A stretch of DNA of 48,845 bases from Rs1 sp036960485 (GCA_036960485.1 JBALXS010000028.1:1-48845), one strand, 5' to 3'. Positions 7,468 to 16,128 are shown, numbered from the stretch's first letter. Numbers and translations: made by a program. Notes: generated by a model from the letters alone, not told the origin.

Positions 7468-8355
7468 ATGATTGAGAAAGTCGAACTTCAGTGGTTACTA
7501 AGCTTTCAGGCCGTCTTTAAACAACTAAGCTTTAAGCTAGGTGCAGAGCAGCTTCAATTGCCAACATCCAATGTTAGCCGCCATGTCGCTTTATTGGAGC
7601 AGCAACTCAATTTACGATTATTGGAACGTACTACACGTAAAATGATGCCAACCGCGGCCGGAAAGCAACTCTATCACTCTATTACACCGCTTACACAAGC
7701 TATGAATAACGCACTGGAAGAAGTTTCTCTGTTTGGTGACACACTTAGCGGCCACCTTAAAATCATCTTGCCTGATCTCCCCTTCCTGGCTGATATCATC
7801 GCAAACTTTTGTTTGCAGCATCCTCGAATACAACTAAGTTGCGACACTCAATTAAATCCAACGCAAGGATTGCTCGATGGATTCGACCTAGTATTAAGCT
7901 TTGGCCGTGGCTCATTGGAAGATTCAGGCTGGGTCGCTAAAGAGATTCTGCGCTGGCCAAGTTGCGTGGTGGCAGCGCCTCAACTTTTAGAAAATCATCC
8001 ACTGCCGGGTTCACTGCATGAATTGAAAAAATCCCCCTGTATAACTAGTTTATCTGTACTACAAGGTATGCCTTGGCGATTTAAGCAGGAGCAAACCATT
8101 CAAGTTCAATCTAGCTACAAGGTAAACAGCGGGAACATAGCAAAGGCCGCTGCGTTGAAAGGTCTTGGGTTTGCTATTTTACCCACTCATGCCTGCCAGG
8201 CAGAAATAGACAACGGCGTTCTCCTCAAAATTGATCTTGACTACCAACCAGAAGATCTGGTGTTATATGCATTTTACTCGGGTAGGAAGTACCCGCTTGA
8301 AAAAGTGAAAGTGTTTTTAGAGCACCTGCGATTGGAACTAATTGAGCAGAGCTAA
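7468..8355 (+). CDS. LysR family transcriptional regulator
   Basis: The 295-residue protein starts with a LysR winged helix (residues 5-65: LLSFQAVFKQLSFKLGAEQL ... RLLERTTRKMMPTAAGKQL). A periplasmic-binding-protein-like effector domain follows, from about residue 90. It is divergent from the FAD monooxygenase, the classic layout for a LysR that controls its neighbour. The domain order and length are normal. The effector is not predictable. The ribosome site before the ATG at 7468 is weak (GAGCG). Confidence 0.92.
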   Translation: MIEKVELQWLLSFQAVFKQLSFKLGAEQLQLPTSNVSRHVALLEQQLNLRLLERTTRKMMPTAAGKQLYHSITPLTQAMNNALEEVSLFGDTLSGHLKIILPDLPFLADIIANFCLQHPRIQLSCDTQLNPTQGLLDGFDLVLSFGRGSLEDSGWVAKEILRWPSCVVAAPQLLENHPLPGSLHELKKSPCITSLSVLQGMPWRFKQEQTIQVQSSYKVNSGNIAKAAALKGLGFAILPTHACQAEIDNGVLLKIDLDYQPEDLVLYAFYSGRKYPLEKVKVFLEHLRLELIEQS

Positions 8356-8468
8356 TAATGATGAAATAAGAGGTAAAAGATAAGGTGCTAATTCAATCTC
8401 CTAATGCTTTGGGCAGGTATCTACAATTTTCATGTTAGCAATCAACTAATTTCAAGTGAGGGAATGAG

Positions 8469-8609
8469 ATGAATATTCAAATAGGAATGAACTGTAAGGA
8501 TCCAGTTCTTTGTGCTCAAATAGCGGCTGCTTTCGGTTATTTATTTTTAGGGTTACTGATATGGTTTGTGGCATATCTCATTTTAAATGCTATCAAAAAC
8601 AATAAGTAA
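8469..8609 (+). CDS. Small single-pass membrane protein (46 aa)
   Basis: The ATG at 8469 is preceded by a good ribosome site (GAGGGAATGAG) and opens a 46-residue frame. A short polar N-terminus with two cysteines (NCKDPVLCAQ) is followed by one strong transmembrane segment (about residues 17-40, FGYLFLGLLIWFVAYLILNA) and a basic tail (IKNNK). This N-out, positive-inside pattern is typical of real small membrane proteins. I recognise no family. It lies about 110 bp downstream of the LysR gene on the same strand and may share its transcript. Confidence 0.55.
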   Translation: MNIQIGMNCKDPVLCAQIAAAFGYLFLGLLIWFVAYLILNAIKNNK

Positions 8610-8776
8610 ACCACTGCCATTCGTTTACTAGGCTAGTGTTTTTTATATCAAGCTTGGGCGTAATACTGTTACCAATGACTATGAGCTTATGTCTAATGAC
8701 AGTATGTTAATTAACCTTCTATCGAGTGCTCTATTAATACTTCAATACCTATTCTTAGCGCTAGGAGCCTGCCTGA

Positions 8777-8899
8777 CTTAACGCTGAGTTGATGATTGAC
8801 GGTACCAAACTAATCATCGACACACCGATGGGCTCGCGCACCGCTTTGGTCAGTGACAAACCGGCCTATGATCCACGAAATCAAAAGCTGCGCGGCTAG
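8777..8899 (+). pseudogene. Possible gene remnant
   Basis: An open stretch reads LNAELMIDGTKLIIDTPMGS followed by RTALVSDKPAYDPRNQKLRG and a stop. Its base composition is richer in GC than the surroundings and the peptide looks like part of a larger soluble enzyme. An ATG at 8792 would give only 35 residues and there is no clear ribosome site. I cannot name the parent family. It may be the tail of a deleted gene. Confidence 0.25.
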
Positions 8900-9089
8900 C
8901 TCTATACAAAGGCACCACAGTATTTAGCTGTTCTCGTGAGTTGATAGGTATCACTCCCAACATAGTCATACTCGTGAGAGATGGCTATGTTTCCACTCCA
9001 ACCTCAATAATGGGTAAACTAGCTCTCGCAACTAATACTTTTACACGACACTAATTATTGCCATGCAAATCACTCGTAAGCGATTGTGA

Positions 9090-10010
9090 TTAGTCTGTAT
9101 TTTGAAGTGCTAGCATGTAACTATTTAGGACTAAATCAGTATTATGGCCATTTTTAGTGATAGCCATAATCTGCGTTGAATAGCTAAATTCGCTTAAGGG
9201 AATTTTTCTAAATAAACTTCTTTCAACCCAGCTATCTGCATAGTGAGTCGGTAAAAAACCTATAAAGCATCCCGTCATTAATAAAAACGCGATACCTTCT
9301 CGATCACTTACCGTGGCTGTAATATTGTGCTTATCGTATATTTTTTGAATGTATTCAGGAAGCGCATATGTGAGCGCGATAGTGTCGTGTTCAAGAATCT
9401 GTTTAGCAGTCAATTTATCTGCAGGAACGGCAAAAAGAGGGTGATCTTCACCACAATAAAGGCTTGAATGCTCTTCATACATGGGAAGGTAATCAAGACC
9501 TGGACAGTCTCGAACTTTGGGAACCATACCGATATGTAATTGACCATTTAAGACACCCTTCTCTATTTCATTGGGTGGCATCATCGTTATATTGATGGTT
9601 ACATCAGGGGATTCTTTTTTTAGAGATTGCAGTGATTTTACGATTTTGGTGTGGCACATGGTTATAAGATTGTCAGTAATCCCAATGTTTAGCTCACCTT
9701 TTAAAGAGGAATGAATGGTGTTGATTTGACGACGAAATGCCTCCATTGAATCGAGTAAGACGAGCGTGTTTTCATACACATTTTTACCTGAATCGGTTAA
9801 AGAAAATCCAGAGCGGCCTCTATTACATAGTTTTAATCCTAGCCTAGATTCCAGGTCCGACATACTCGCACTAATAGCAGATCGACTGACATTAAGTTCA
9901 ACTTCGGCAGCAGAGAAACCTTTAGACTCAACTACCGCTTTGAACACTCTGAGAAGCCGCAAATCCATATCCTGAATTTGTCCTGTAAAGTGCATTTTAG
10001 AAGTCGCCAT
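9090..10010 (-). CDS. LysR family transcriptional regulator
   Basis: The winged helix (IQDMDLRLLRVFKAVVESKG, then AEVELNVSRSAISASMSDLE and LGLKLCNRGRSGFSLTDSG) and a substrate-binding domain are complete. I prefer the ATG at 10010 (MATSKMHF...) because GGTGACG lies at proper distance; the frame extends to another ATG at 10049 with no ribosome site. It lies downstream of the flavin oxidase and cupin genes on the same strand, so it may be co-transcribed with them and control them. This group of LysR proteins is often found beside amine-catabolism genes. Confidence 0.9.
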   Translation of the reverse strand: MATSKMHFTGQIQDMDLRLLRVFKAVVESKGFSAAEVELNVSRSAISASMSDLESRLGLKLCNRGRSGFSLTDSGKNVYENTLVLLDSMEAFRRQINTIHSSLKGELNIGITDNLITMCHTKIVKSLQSLKKESPDVTINITMMPPNEIEKGVLNGQLHIGMVPKVRDCPGLDYLPMYEEHSSLYCGEDHPLFAVPADKLTAKQILEHDTIALTYALPEYIQKIYDKHNITATVSDREGIAFLLMTGCFIGFLPTHYADSWVERSLFRKIPLSEFSYSTQIMAITKNGHNTDLVLNSYMLALQNTD

Positions 10011-10131
10011 CTGTTCGTCACCACTCATTAGTATATACAGCTTAAACATGCAGCTATTGGCTAAAAATATTTAATACTGTCGTCTTTAGATTATATATTT
10101 TAACCTGTTGAGACTGTTAGAAATAGTGCTA

Positions 10132-11544
10132 TTAACGCATCAGTAAAGAGACTGTATTACTGACATTGTTAGCGATAGATTTTCTAAAAGAAGGCCCTGC
10201 TTTAGCTTGATACATGTTTTCTTCCCAAGTAAACACCTTCGTTATCACTTTAGATGTTAACCATCGAAAAGGCTCTGGCTCCCATGTTTTTAAAACTTTA
10301 CGGTGGGAGGAATTATTGAACACCCAAGGCATTTGGGTATACTCTGATTCGCGATTTAAGATTAAATCTGCCAGTGTTCTACCAAACAAATGTGCGGCGG
10401 CAACGCCTTGTCCACCATACCCACCAGCCGTTGCAATACCTGATTCTGCATCATAGATCACATGAGGAGCGAAATTTCGTGCCATGCCTAGCTCCCCTCC
10501 CCATCCGTGAGTAATCTTTACATTTTTTAACATCGGAAAAAGATCGAACAGTAGCGCTTCTCTAATGCGGAATTCTGGGTCGCTTAATGTAAATTTTCCG
10601 CTTGGTTTTCCTCCGTAATTATATCCACCGCGAGCACCAAAAATCATTCTGCCATCGACAGATCTCTGCCCATAGCTCACCATCCTGCTACCATCACTAA
10701 ATGCTTCTCGATTGCTCAAACCAATCTCATCCCAAAGCGATTCACACAGCGGTTCGGTTGCTATCATTAAGCTTTGTACAGGAATAATGTAATCTCCAAA
10801 CCCTTTGATAGTAGAAGAGTATCCTTCTAGTGCTGGTATAATTGTCGAGGCTTGAACGGTGCCCTGTTCAGTAATCACTTTTCTCGATTGTATGCTTATG
10901 GCTCGGGTTTTTTCGTATATTTCAACACCCATTTTCTCAACAACTTCAGCCAGGCCACGCACCATTGACACTGGATTAACGGTGGCGCAATGCGGCTTAT
11001 ATATTGCGCCTAAGCCGTTTCTAAGACGCACTTTTTCATGCAGTTGTTGCGCATCAAGCCAATAACAATCGTCTTCTGTATGGCCTATTTCATACAGTTG
11101 ACTGAGCAATTTTTGCTGCTGTTTTACTTGTTCAGGGTAGCGAGCTGCGGCATATATAACCCCACCTTTATTAAAATCTGCGTCTATACCTTCCTGTGCC
11201 AACACTGCCCCAATGTCATCAACATTATTGAAGAGCATGCTACAGCATGTTCTACGAGCCCCGATTGATAAAGGAGCAACATATTTTTCCATGCCTGCTA
11301 TCAGGCCAGCGACCCAACCGCCATTTCTGCCAGAAGCTCCATAACCTGCTATCTCAGCTTCAAGAATGATGACTTTAAGCTCTGGCTTAATGCTTTTAAG
11401 ATAATAAGCAGTCCATAAGCCGGTATAGCCTGCACCAACAACCGCCACATCTGCTTCAATATCACTAGCTAATGAGCTGCGTAATGTAGGCTCTTGATCC
11501 ATTGTGTCAAACCAGAAGCTAGTATTTTTATAATTGTTCATCAT
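10132..11544 (-). CDS. FAD-dependent amine/amino-acid oxidoreductase (PuuB/DAO family)
   Basis: This 470-residue flavoprotein of the DAO superfamily has a Rossmann FAD motif (VAVVGAGYTGLWTAYYLKS, about residues 33-51), EAEIAGYGASGRNGGWVAG downstream, and a C-terminal GGYGGQGVAAAHLFGRTLAD that completes the FAD site. The GASGRNGG segment and overall length resemble gamma-glutamylputrescine oxidase (PuuB) and related amine oxidases, which oxidise an amine to an aldehyde with release of H2O2. The exact substrate is unknown. It follows a cupin gene and precedes a LysR gene on the same strand. AAAGG precedes the start. Confidence 0.88.
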   Translation of the reverse strand: MMNNYKNTSFWFDTMDQEPTLRSSLASDIEADVAVVGAGYTGLWTAYYLKSIKPELKVIILEAEIAGYGASGRNGGWVAGLIAGMEKYVAPLSIGARRTCCSMLFNNVDDIGAVLAQEGIDADFNKGGVIYAAARYPEQVKQQQKLLSQLYEIGHTEDDCYWLDAQQLHEKVRLRNGLGAIYKPHCATVNPVSMVRGLAEVVEKMGVEIYEKTRAISIQSRKVITEQGTVQASTIIPALEGYSSTIKGFGDYIIPVQSLMIATEPLCESLWDEIGLSNREAFSDGSRMVSYGQRSVDGRMIFGARGGYNYGGKPSGKFTLSDPEFRIREALLFDLFPMLKNVKITHGWGGELGMARNFAPHVIYDAESGIATAGGYGGQGVAAAHLFGRTLADLILNRESEYTQMPWVFNNSSHRKVLKTWEPEPFRWLTSKVITKVFTWEENMYQAKAGPSFRKSIANNVSNTVSLLMR

Positions 11545-11720
11545 TACAGCCTTTGTTGCAGCTTATTGCTGGTGCGTTTCGAATAGAATGGCGTTTATCA
11601 GGATCACAGCTCTTTAGTCAGCTGATCTAACAATAATGGCAATGAGATTACTTTCATGTGAAAAAATCATTCTGCCAGCAGTTGCACTGTTCAATCTTGA
11701 TGAAGAAGCTTATCAATATT

Positions 11721-12086
11721 TTAGTTGCACTTAGCGAGCACGAAGTATTTACGCACAAATGTTTTAGATTCCCAAACACCGTCAAATCCTGGCTCAACGA
11801 TGAAAGCGTCACCTGCAGAGAATTCGCTGAAATTGCCTTGGGCATCTGAAATTTTTATATCTCCTTTGATCAAATAACAAAATTCCATTTCGTTGGGATG
11901 AGATTTCTTTTTGCTAAACGCTTCTGACTCCCAAATCCCAGACATCACCGACGAATCAGTCGATTTAAAGGGGATGTCAATTCTGGTATCACCATTACCA
12001 CTAATAAGGACATCAGCAGGTGTCGGTATAAGAGGGCCATCTAGATTTTTAGTGTTGGTAATAGATTTTATGTATTTAGCAGTCAT
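11721..12086 (-). CDS. Cupin domain protein (DUF861-like)
   Basis: A single cupin fold of 121 residues. Visible motifs are WESEAFSKKKSHPNEMEFCYLIKGDIKISD and FSAGDAFIVEPGFDGVWES, matching small DUF861/EutQ-like cupins found beside amine oxidases. The metal-ligand His is reduced in this subgroup. A longer open frame reaches 12311, but its first 75 residues are not cupin-like. The ATG at 12086 follows CTGAGAT and gives the usual family length, so I use it. It is probably the first gene of a cupin-oxidase-LysR unit. Its role may be detoxification or substrate binding; no function is proven. Confidence 0.8.
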   Translation of the reverse strand: MTAKYIKSITNTKNLDGPLIPTPADVLISGNGDTRIDIPFKSTDSSVMSGIWESEAFSKKKSHPNEMEFCYLIKGDIKISDAQGNFSEFSAGDAFIVEPGFDGVWESKTFVRKYFVLAKCN

Positions 12087-12693
12087 AATAAATCTCAGTT
12101 GAACTTGGGAAGATTGCTTTATTAAATCTTCGTGGGTCTGCACTGTGCCATTAGTTATTTTCACTTTAAATACAAACATTGCTTCCTTTACATTAGACAT
12201 AGCTGAACTATCGTAATGATTTAACAGGTGATTGCGCAACACGAGCAAAAATACATAGTTCAAAATATAGCTCAAAACATGCCTGTGGATATTCAGTTGC
12301 GTTAGACACAAAAGGAAGGGAAACGCTCTTCTTAACTTCTACATTGGCAAATGCTTCATTGTGATTATTTTTAATAACATAAATAAACGAAGGGGCTAAT
12401 TGTTGAGCTGGTGCTAATCTTAAGTAGGCTTTCTAAACTATCACCCTTGTCATTCAACGAGAACACCTTGCATGATAGCGCTGGTCAGTTGTGGCATCGC
12501 AAAAATTTTGATCTATCGTAAATAAACCTCTACCTATAAAGCCCATCACTGCCACCTTTTCGGTTTACTAAACAGCACCAAACTCCGGATTTATACCTCA
12601 TTTTTCTGTCAGTCTAGCTCGGCGCAACGAGTGATGACGCCCTACATCATCATCCCTTTGCGCCAGACATTTAGCAATATCGCTTCAATACCA
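12087..12693. other. 607-bp intergenic region
   Basis: No gene is supported between the cupin gene and the anti-sigma gene, both read leftward. The upstream extension of the cupin frame is not convincing. The stretch should contain the cupin promoter and the end of the sigma/anti-sigma transcript. I see no strong terminator and no RNA gene. Confidence 0.4.
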
Positions 12694-13401
12694 TTAACTC
12701 TTCCAGCTAGATAGCTGTATACATTCACCTCTATAGACGATGTCATTACCGCGTTTTACTTCTAAGTACTCGCTATTTTTAATTTTTAACCAATGCTCTT
12801 TTGAAAAGAAATACTGCTGGTTAGCAAGCACTTCAAGGTTATCAATTTTCTCAGCTTTACCCGTTCCTCTGGAAATTGACCAAAGGGTTAATCCAGTTAA
12901 GTCTTCAGAGCTTACATTTTGATCCCATTGGATTTTTAATTGCGCTTTGCCGGGCGTTAAGCCCGCATATGCATTAATCACAAAACGAAGGCTATTATCT
13001 GTTTTATTCATTACCGCGGTATAACTAGGTGAAAATTCAGTGTTGATCACAGGCAATTTATAAAACTGTAGGCTCACAATGATTAGCGCAGATAAAACAA
13101 AAGCAAATGAGCTTGGCCAAAACCAGCGACTCCATATGACTTTTTGCTTATTAGGAGAAGCTAAATTGTGTTGAGTACAAAGTGCATCCCAAACTGTTTT
13201 CGGTGGTTGTTGTTCAGGTATCGCATCAACAATAATAGTGAGTTTTTCTTGCCAACGGTAAATGATTTTTTGAAATTCCGGTTCGTTACTTATTAGCTTT
13301 TCCAGCCTTTTGGCTGTCAATTGGCTTAAATTATTAAGTGCATATTGCTGCGCAAGATGTTGTCTTATCACTATTTTTTGGTATCTTAAAATTTTAGACA
13401 A
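12694..13401 (-). CDS. Anti-sigma factor (RskA-like)
   Basis: The 235-residue protein has an N-terminal cytoplasmic region (residues 1-90, including PPKTVWDALCTQH), one transmembrane helix (about 93-115, PSSFAFVLSALIIVSLQFY) and a C-terminal periplasmic domain with YAGLTPGKAQLKIQWDQN and LTLWSISRGTGKAEKI. This is the architecture of RskA-family anti-sigma factors. It would hold the neighbouring ECF sigma factor inactive until an envelope signal arrives. Its TTG start at 13401 overlaps the sigma gene by 16 bp and is supported by AAGGAG nine bases upstream. Confidence 0.88.
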   Translation of the reverse strand: MSKILRYQKIVIRQHLAQQYALNNLSQLTAKRLEKLISNEPEFQKIIYRWQEKLTIIVDAIPEQQPPKTVWDALCTQHNLASPNKQKVIWSRWFWPSSFAFVLSALIIVSLQFYKLPVINTEFSPSYTAVMNKTDNSLRFVINAYAGLTPGKAQLKIQWDQNVSSEDLTGLTLWSISRGTGKAEKIDNLEVLANQQYFFSKEHWLKIKNSEYLEVKRGNDIVYRGECIQLSSWKS

Positions 13402-13913
13402 AGCTCTAGCTCCTTCATTGCGCGTCGAATAGTCGATTTTAACGTACCTAGTGGTAATGCAAGCTTTTGGCTTAACTGAGCATGTGAAAAACCGTGTATA
13501 TAAGAGAGGATAATAGCATTGCGTGGCTGAGAGTTGAGCTTACCTAAGCAGCTATTTAAATCGATATTACTTTGCCACTGTTGATTTTTATCTTCGCCGT
13601 CTTCTTGCCAGTTCACTTCTTCAATACTGCTCGGATATTTGTGCATCTTTCTAAGTTTATCAAATGCAGTATTCCTTGCTAATTGGCACATCCACGGCCA
13701 GCCATTACCTAAGGTGAGATCACATTTTTCGGCATTTAACCAAATTTTGGTAAACACTTCTTGTAACGTATCTGCTGCGAGATCCTTATCGATAATTATC
13801 TTAATTAATAAGCCGTATAACTTAGGGCTACAAAGCTCATAAAGTTGCTTGAATGCCTGTTGGTTTTTTAAAGAGATATTAACAATTAACGGGTTAATTT
13901 CATATTGGTTCAC
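13386..13913 (-). CDS. ECF sigma factor (SigK-like)
   Basis: The 175-residue protein has sigma region 2 (LYELCSPKLYGLLIKI, then AADTLQEVFTKIWLN, about residues 23-65) and region 4 with its helix-turn-helix (LNSQPRNAIILSYIHGFSHA, then LALPLGTLKSTIRRAMKEL). It belongs to the group of ECF factors paired with an RskA-type anti-sigma. It starts at a GTG (13913) with AAGAAGGT upstream; the overlapping ATG is out of frame. The lipoprotein gene upstream on the same strand is a likely regulon or operon member. Confidence 0.93.
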   Translation of the reverse strand: MNQYEINPLIVNISLKNQQAFKQLYELCSPKLYGLLIKIIIDKDLAADTLQEVFTKIWLNAEKCDLTLGNGWPWMCQLARNTAFDKLRKMHKYPSSIEEVNWQEDGEDKNQQWQSNIDLNSCLGKLNSQPRNAIILSYIHGFSHAQLSQKLALPLGTLKSTIRRAMKELELCLKF

Positions 13914-13989
13914 ATGGTACCTTCTTGAGTTAAAACGTCATTTAAACCAGTAAAATAGCTTCTACTGGTAGATCTCTATCAAATGTTAG

Positions 13990-14403
13990 TTATAGGTTGA
14001 TAATGTGCCACACATTTTTAATATTGTCGCCATTAGTTTCCCCTGGATTTTTGTCGCCAACCCAAAGGTATAATGGTTTATTGTTATAGCGCACTTGAGT
14101 GCTGCCATCTGTTCGTTGTGCAGTGCTAAATTTACCTTCTGAGAAGGATGTGTTTGCTAATACTGGTGGCCATTTACTAGCGCAAGGACCGTAACATTCT
14201 GAAGTTCCCTGTTTATCCTTATCGAAAGTATAGACAGTAAGTCCTTTATTATTGGCTAATACTCCACCTAATGAAGTTTTTACTACACTTAATTGTGCAG
14301 GCAGTGTTTGATTTGAATAGTCATTAGCTGAGTTAGCACAGCCAGCAGCTACTAAACTTAAAACTGCTACGAAAGGAATGGCGATTTTCTTTAATTGTGA
14401 CAT
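13990..14403 (-). CDS. COG4315-type lipoprotein with Yx(FWY)xxD repeats
   Basis: A 137-residue secreted lipoprotein. Residues 1-22 form a lipoprotein signal with lipobox AAGC (Cys22). The mature part carries the repeat family signature twice: YTFDKDKQGTSECYGPCASK (with a CxxxC pair) and LYLWVGDKNPGETNGDN, each containing the Yx(FWY)xxD motif. The family's function is unknown; members are commonly found with SigK/RskA-type ECF systems, as here. AAAGGA lies upstream of the ATG at 14403. It is probably anchored to the outer membrane or exposed to the periplasm, and under control of the neighbouring sigma factor. Confidence 0.9.
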   Translation of the reverse strand: MSQLKKIAIPFVAVLSLVAAGCANSANDYSNQTLPAQLSVVKTSLGGVLANNKGLTVYTFDKDKQGTSECYGPCASKWPPVLANTSFSEGKFSTAQRTDGSTQVRYNNKPLYLWVGDKNPGETNGDNIKNVWHIINL

Positions 14404-14589
14404 TGTAAAATCCTTTAATTGGTAATGTTCTTTAGATAAATGATTGTTTAGCGTTTGGTGAGTATTGTCGGGTCTGGATAAACGCTCTTAATTAGATACT
14501 CACCTATAGAAACGATTTGTAAGTTAGTTTTAGATGCAAAGATGTGAAATATTGTATTTACCTGCTCAGTATTAAATTAATTATTTTGA

Positions 14590-14760
14590 ATAATCAGTAT
14601 TTACCACAATGAAACGAGCATAAAGAATAGTCTAAAGCTTGAGCAAGCCAGACGTGCGGTCGCTGGCCAGTTAAGGTCCCGCGATTATAATGGTTGGTAT
14701 CCAGGCACTGATACTGGCAGTAGAGGAGTTAACGGAGAAATTGATACGGGTAATAAATAA
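14590..14760 (+). pseudogene. Possible gene remnant (C-terminal fragment)
   Basis: An open stretch without ATG, GTG or TTG start ends at a TAA at 14758-14760. Its second half reads EQARRAVAGQLRSRDYNGWY then PGTDTGSRGVNGEIDTGNK and is richer in GC than its flanks, as expected of former coding sequence. I do not recognise the family. The plus-strand terminator at 14942 fits a former or still transcribed plus-strand unit here. Confidence 0.25.
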
Positions 14761-14941
14761 AAAGTGATGACAGTGTTATTAGCCATCAAGCTATTGGTAT
14801 TTTATTGAAGCTTTATTGCAGTATATTTTACATAGATATTTGAGAGAAATACTGGCGCGATTTCGCTGTACTAGAATGTTTTAAGCAGGGCATATAAAAT
14901 TAGAATTACTTTCTTGATAGAGCTAGTAACAACACATCTAC

Positions 14942-14978
14942 ACTAAAGAGCTCTTCATTAAGCAGCTCTTTAGTTTTG
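14942..14978 (+). terminator. Rho-independent terminator (plus-strand polarity)
   Basis: Perfect 11-bp arms ACTAAAGAGCT and AGCTCTTTAGT are followed by TTTTGTTT on the plus strand. On the minus strand the stem is the same but no T-run follows. It could still form the 3' end of the MBL gene mRNA, which ends 50 bp away. Confidence 0.7.
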
Positions 14979-15024
14979 TTTAGCTTCCTTGTAACTTAAC
15001 GGCTACTTTTTACTCTGCCTAACA

Positions 15025-15915
15025 TTATGGCCACTGCATTTCTTTTTTGATCACTTTGGCACTTAAGCTAAGATCACCTATATTAGTAAAGGCTGGGTAG
15101 CGCGCTTTCATACTTTCAATAAGAGCAGTTGAATCAGTTGCATTTTCAGCGGCATTTGCAAATGCGCTTATGTAAGATTTTGTAAAATTAACACTTTGAT
15201 ATTTAGTGTTTATCTTGGCAGGTTTATTCTGTAAAAAATGCCCTGGAATCACTTTATCAGGTTTTAACGCTAACAATTGGTTTAAAGTATTTATCCATAA
15301 ACGACGGGATTTTTCAGTTTGGCTATCCGCCATCCATACATGCACATTTTTATAAACAACCACGCCGCCTAATGCCGTTTTTAATGTTGGTAGCCATACA
15401 AAGGTGTGTTTAGGGTTATCACCTTTTAAGCCCACTATTTTTATTTTTTCGCCATCAATCAGTAAAGTATCTGTTGTTACTGGCGTGGGTATCACAGTGG
15501 CTAAAGGTGCATTTTCTTTTAATATAGGTCCCCAATAAGCAACCTTCTTAGTTACCGTACTTTTTATATGCTTGATCGTTTCCATTGATGCGACAACCTT
15601 AGCTTTTGGGTATGCCGCAGTAATAACATCTAAGCCAAAATAAAAATCCGGATCACCGTGGCTGACGTAAATAGTGGTAAGTTTTTTCCCGCTATCCTGG
15701 ATCATTTTCAACACACTTTGCGCATCATTACGTTGAAACTGTGCATCAATAAGCACCGCTTCTGTTGGCCCTGTAATCAATGTAGAAGTCACTGGGAATA
15801 TACTATTTGAACCTGGGTTGAAAACTTGAGTTTGTAATGCTGCAGCTTGCGCTAGGCTTGCCAAAAGCATGCTCAAGGTAGTAGCAATTACGGTTTTACG
15901 AAATAATTTAGACAT
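15025..15915 (-). CDS. MBL-fold hydrolase-like secreted protein
   Basis: The 296-residue protein has a signal peptide (residues 1-25, ending LAQAA) and a metallo-beta-lactamase fold. The usual HxHxDH metal motif is altered: at residues 86-91 it reads HGDPDF, so two of the expected ligands are Asp and Phe. A later His (IPGH) remains. The enzyme may bind metal differently or be inactive as a hydrolase. I use the ATG at 15915, which follows AAGGATTC and gives a signal peptide; the frame extends to 16035 without support. It is divergent from a LysR gene, with long direct repeats between them. Confidence 0.85.
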   Translation of the reverse strand: MSKLFRKTVIATTLSMLLASLAQAAALQTQVFNPGSNSIFPVTSTLITGPTEAVLIDAQFQRNDAQSVLKMIQDSGKKLTTIYVSHGDPDFYFGLDVITAAYPKAKVVASMETIKHIKSTVTKKVAYWGPILKENAPLATVIPTPVTTDTLLIDGEKIKIVGLKGDNPKHTFVWLPTLKTALGGVVVYKNVHVWMADSQTEKSRRLWINTLNQLLALKPDKVIPGHFLQNKPAKINTKYQSVNFTKSYISAFANAAENATDSTALIESMKARYPAFTNIGDLSLSAKVIKKEMQWP

Positions 15916-15953
15916 CTCTGAATCCTTGTGTAAGTGAGTTTCAGATAATATAC

Positions 15954-16009
15954 GTTGCAATATTCGTTCGATAAACCCAATTAAACGTACTACTATGTTG
16001 CAATATTCG
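15954..16009. promoter_or_regulatory. Pair of 13-bp direct repeats in the LysR/MBL promoter region
   Basis: GTTGCAATATTCG occurs twice, exactly, at 15954-15966 and 15997-16009, 43 bp apart (about four helical turns). They lie about 40 and 80 bp upstream of the MBL start, the usual region for LysR recognition and activation sites. Confidence 0.65.
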
Positions 16010-16128
16010 ATCATATAAGTTTTATTATTGATCAATCACTGACGTATTCTTGGTAAATTAAACTCCGTTCACTGAGCAAGAATTTATAAAGGTATTTTGC
16101 TTTAAGCTTTACCAACAAGGTAATCACT

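Larger units (their letters stand above)
8356..9089. other. 734-bp region with a small gene and a possible remnant
   Basis: This stretch lies between two convergent LysR genes. It holds the 46-residue membrane protein (8469-8609) and a coding-like fragment (8777-8899), both listed separately. The rest (about 8900-9089) has only scattered short frames and a direct repeat of CTCGTGAG. No RNA gene is recognised. Confidence 0.4.
14404..15024. other. 621-bp intergenic region with a remnant and a terminator
   Basis: This region lies between the lipoprotein gene start and the MBL gene end. It contains a plus-strand coding-like remnant without a start codon (14590-14760) and a strong hairpin with a plus-strand T-run (14942-14978), both listed separately. 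The lipoprotein promoter should be near 14410-14520. Confidence 0.4.

Noticed and set aside
12087..12311. Upstream extension of the cupin frame (75 codons)
   Set aside because: The extension is unlike cupin proteins, and an ATG with a ribosome site at 12086 gives the normal family length.
15916..16035. Upstream extension of the MBL-fold frame
   Set aside because: It would place the signal peptide inside the protein and run across the regulatory repeats; the ATG at 15915 has a ribosome site.
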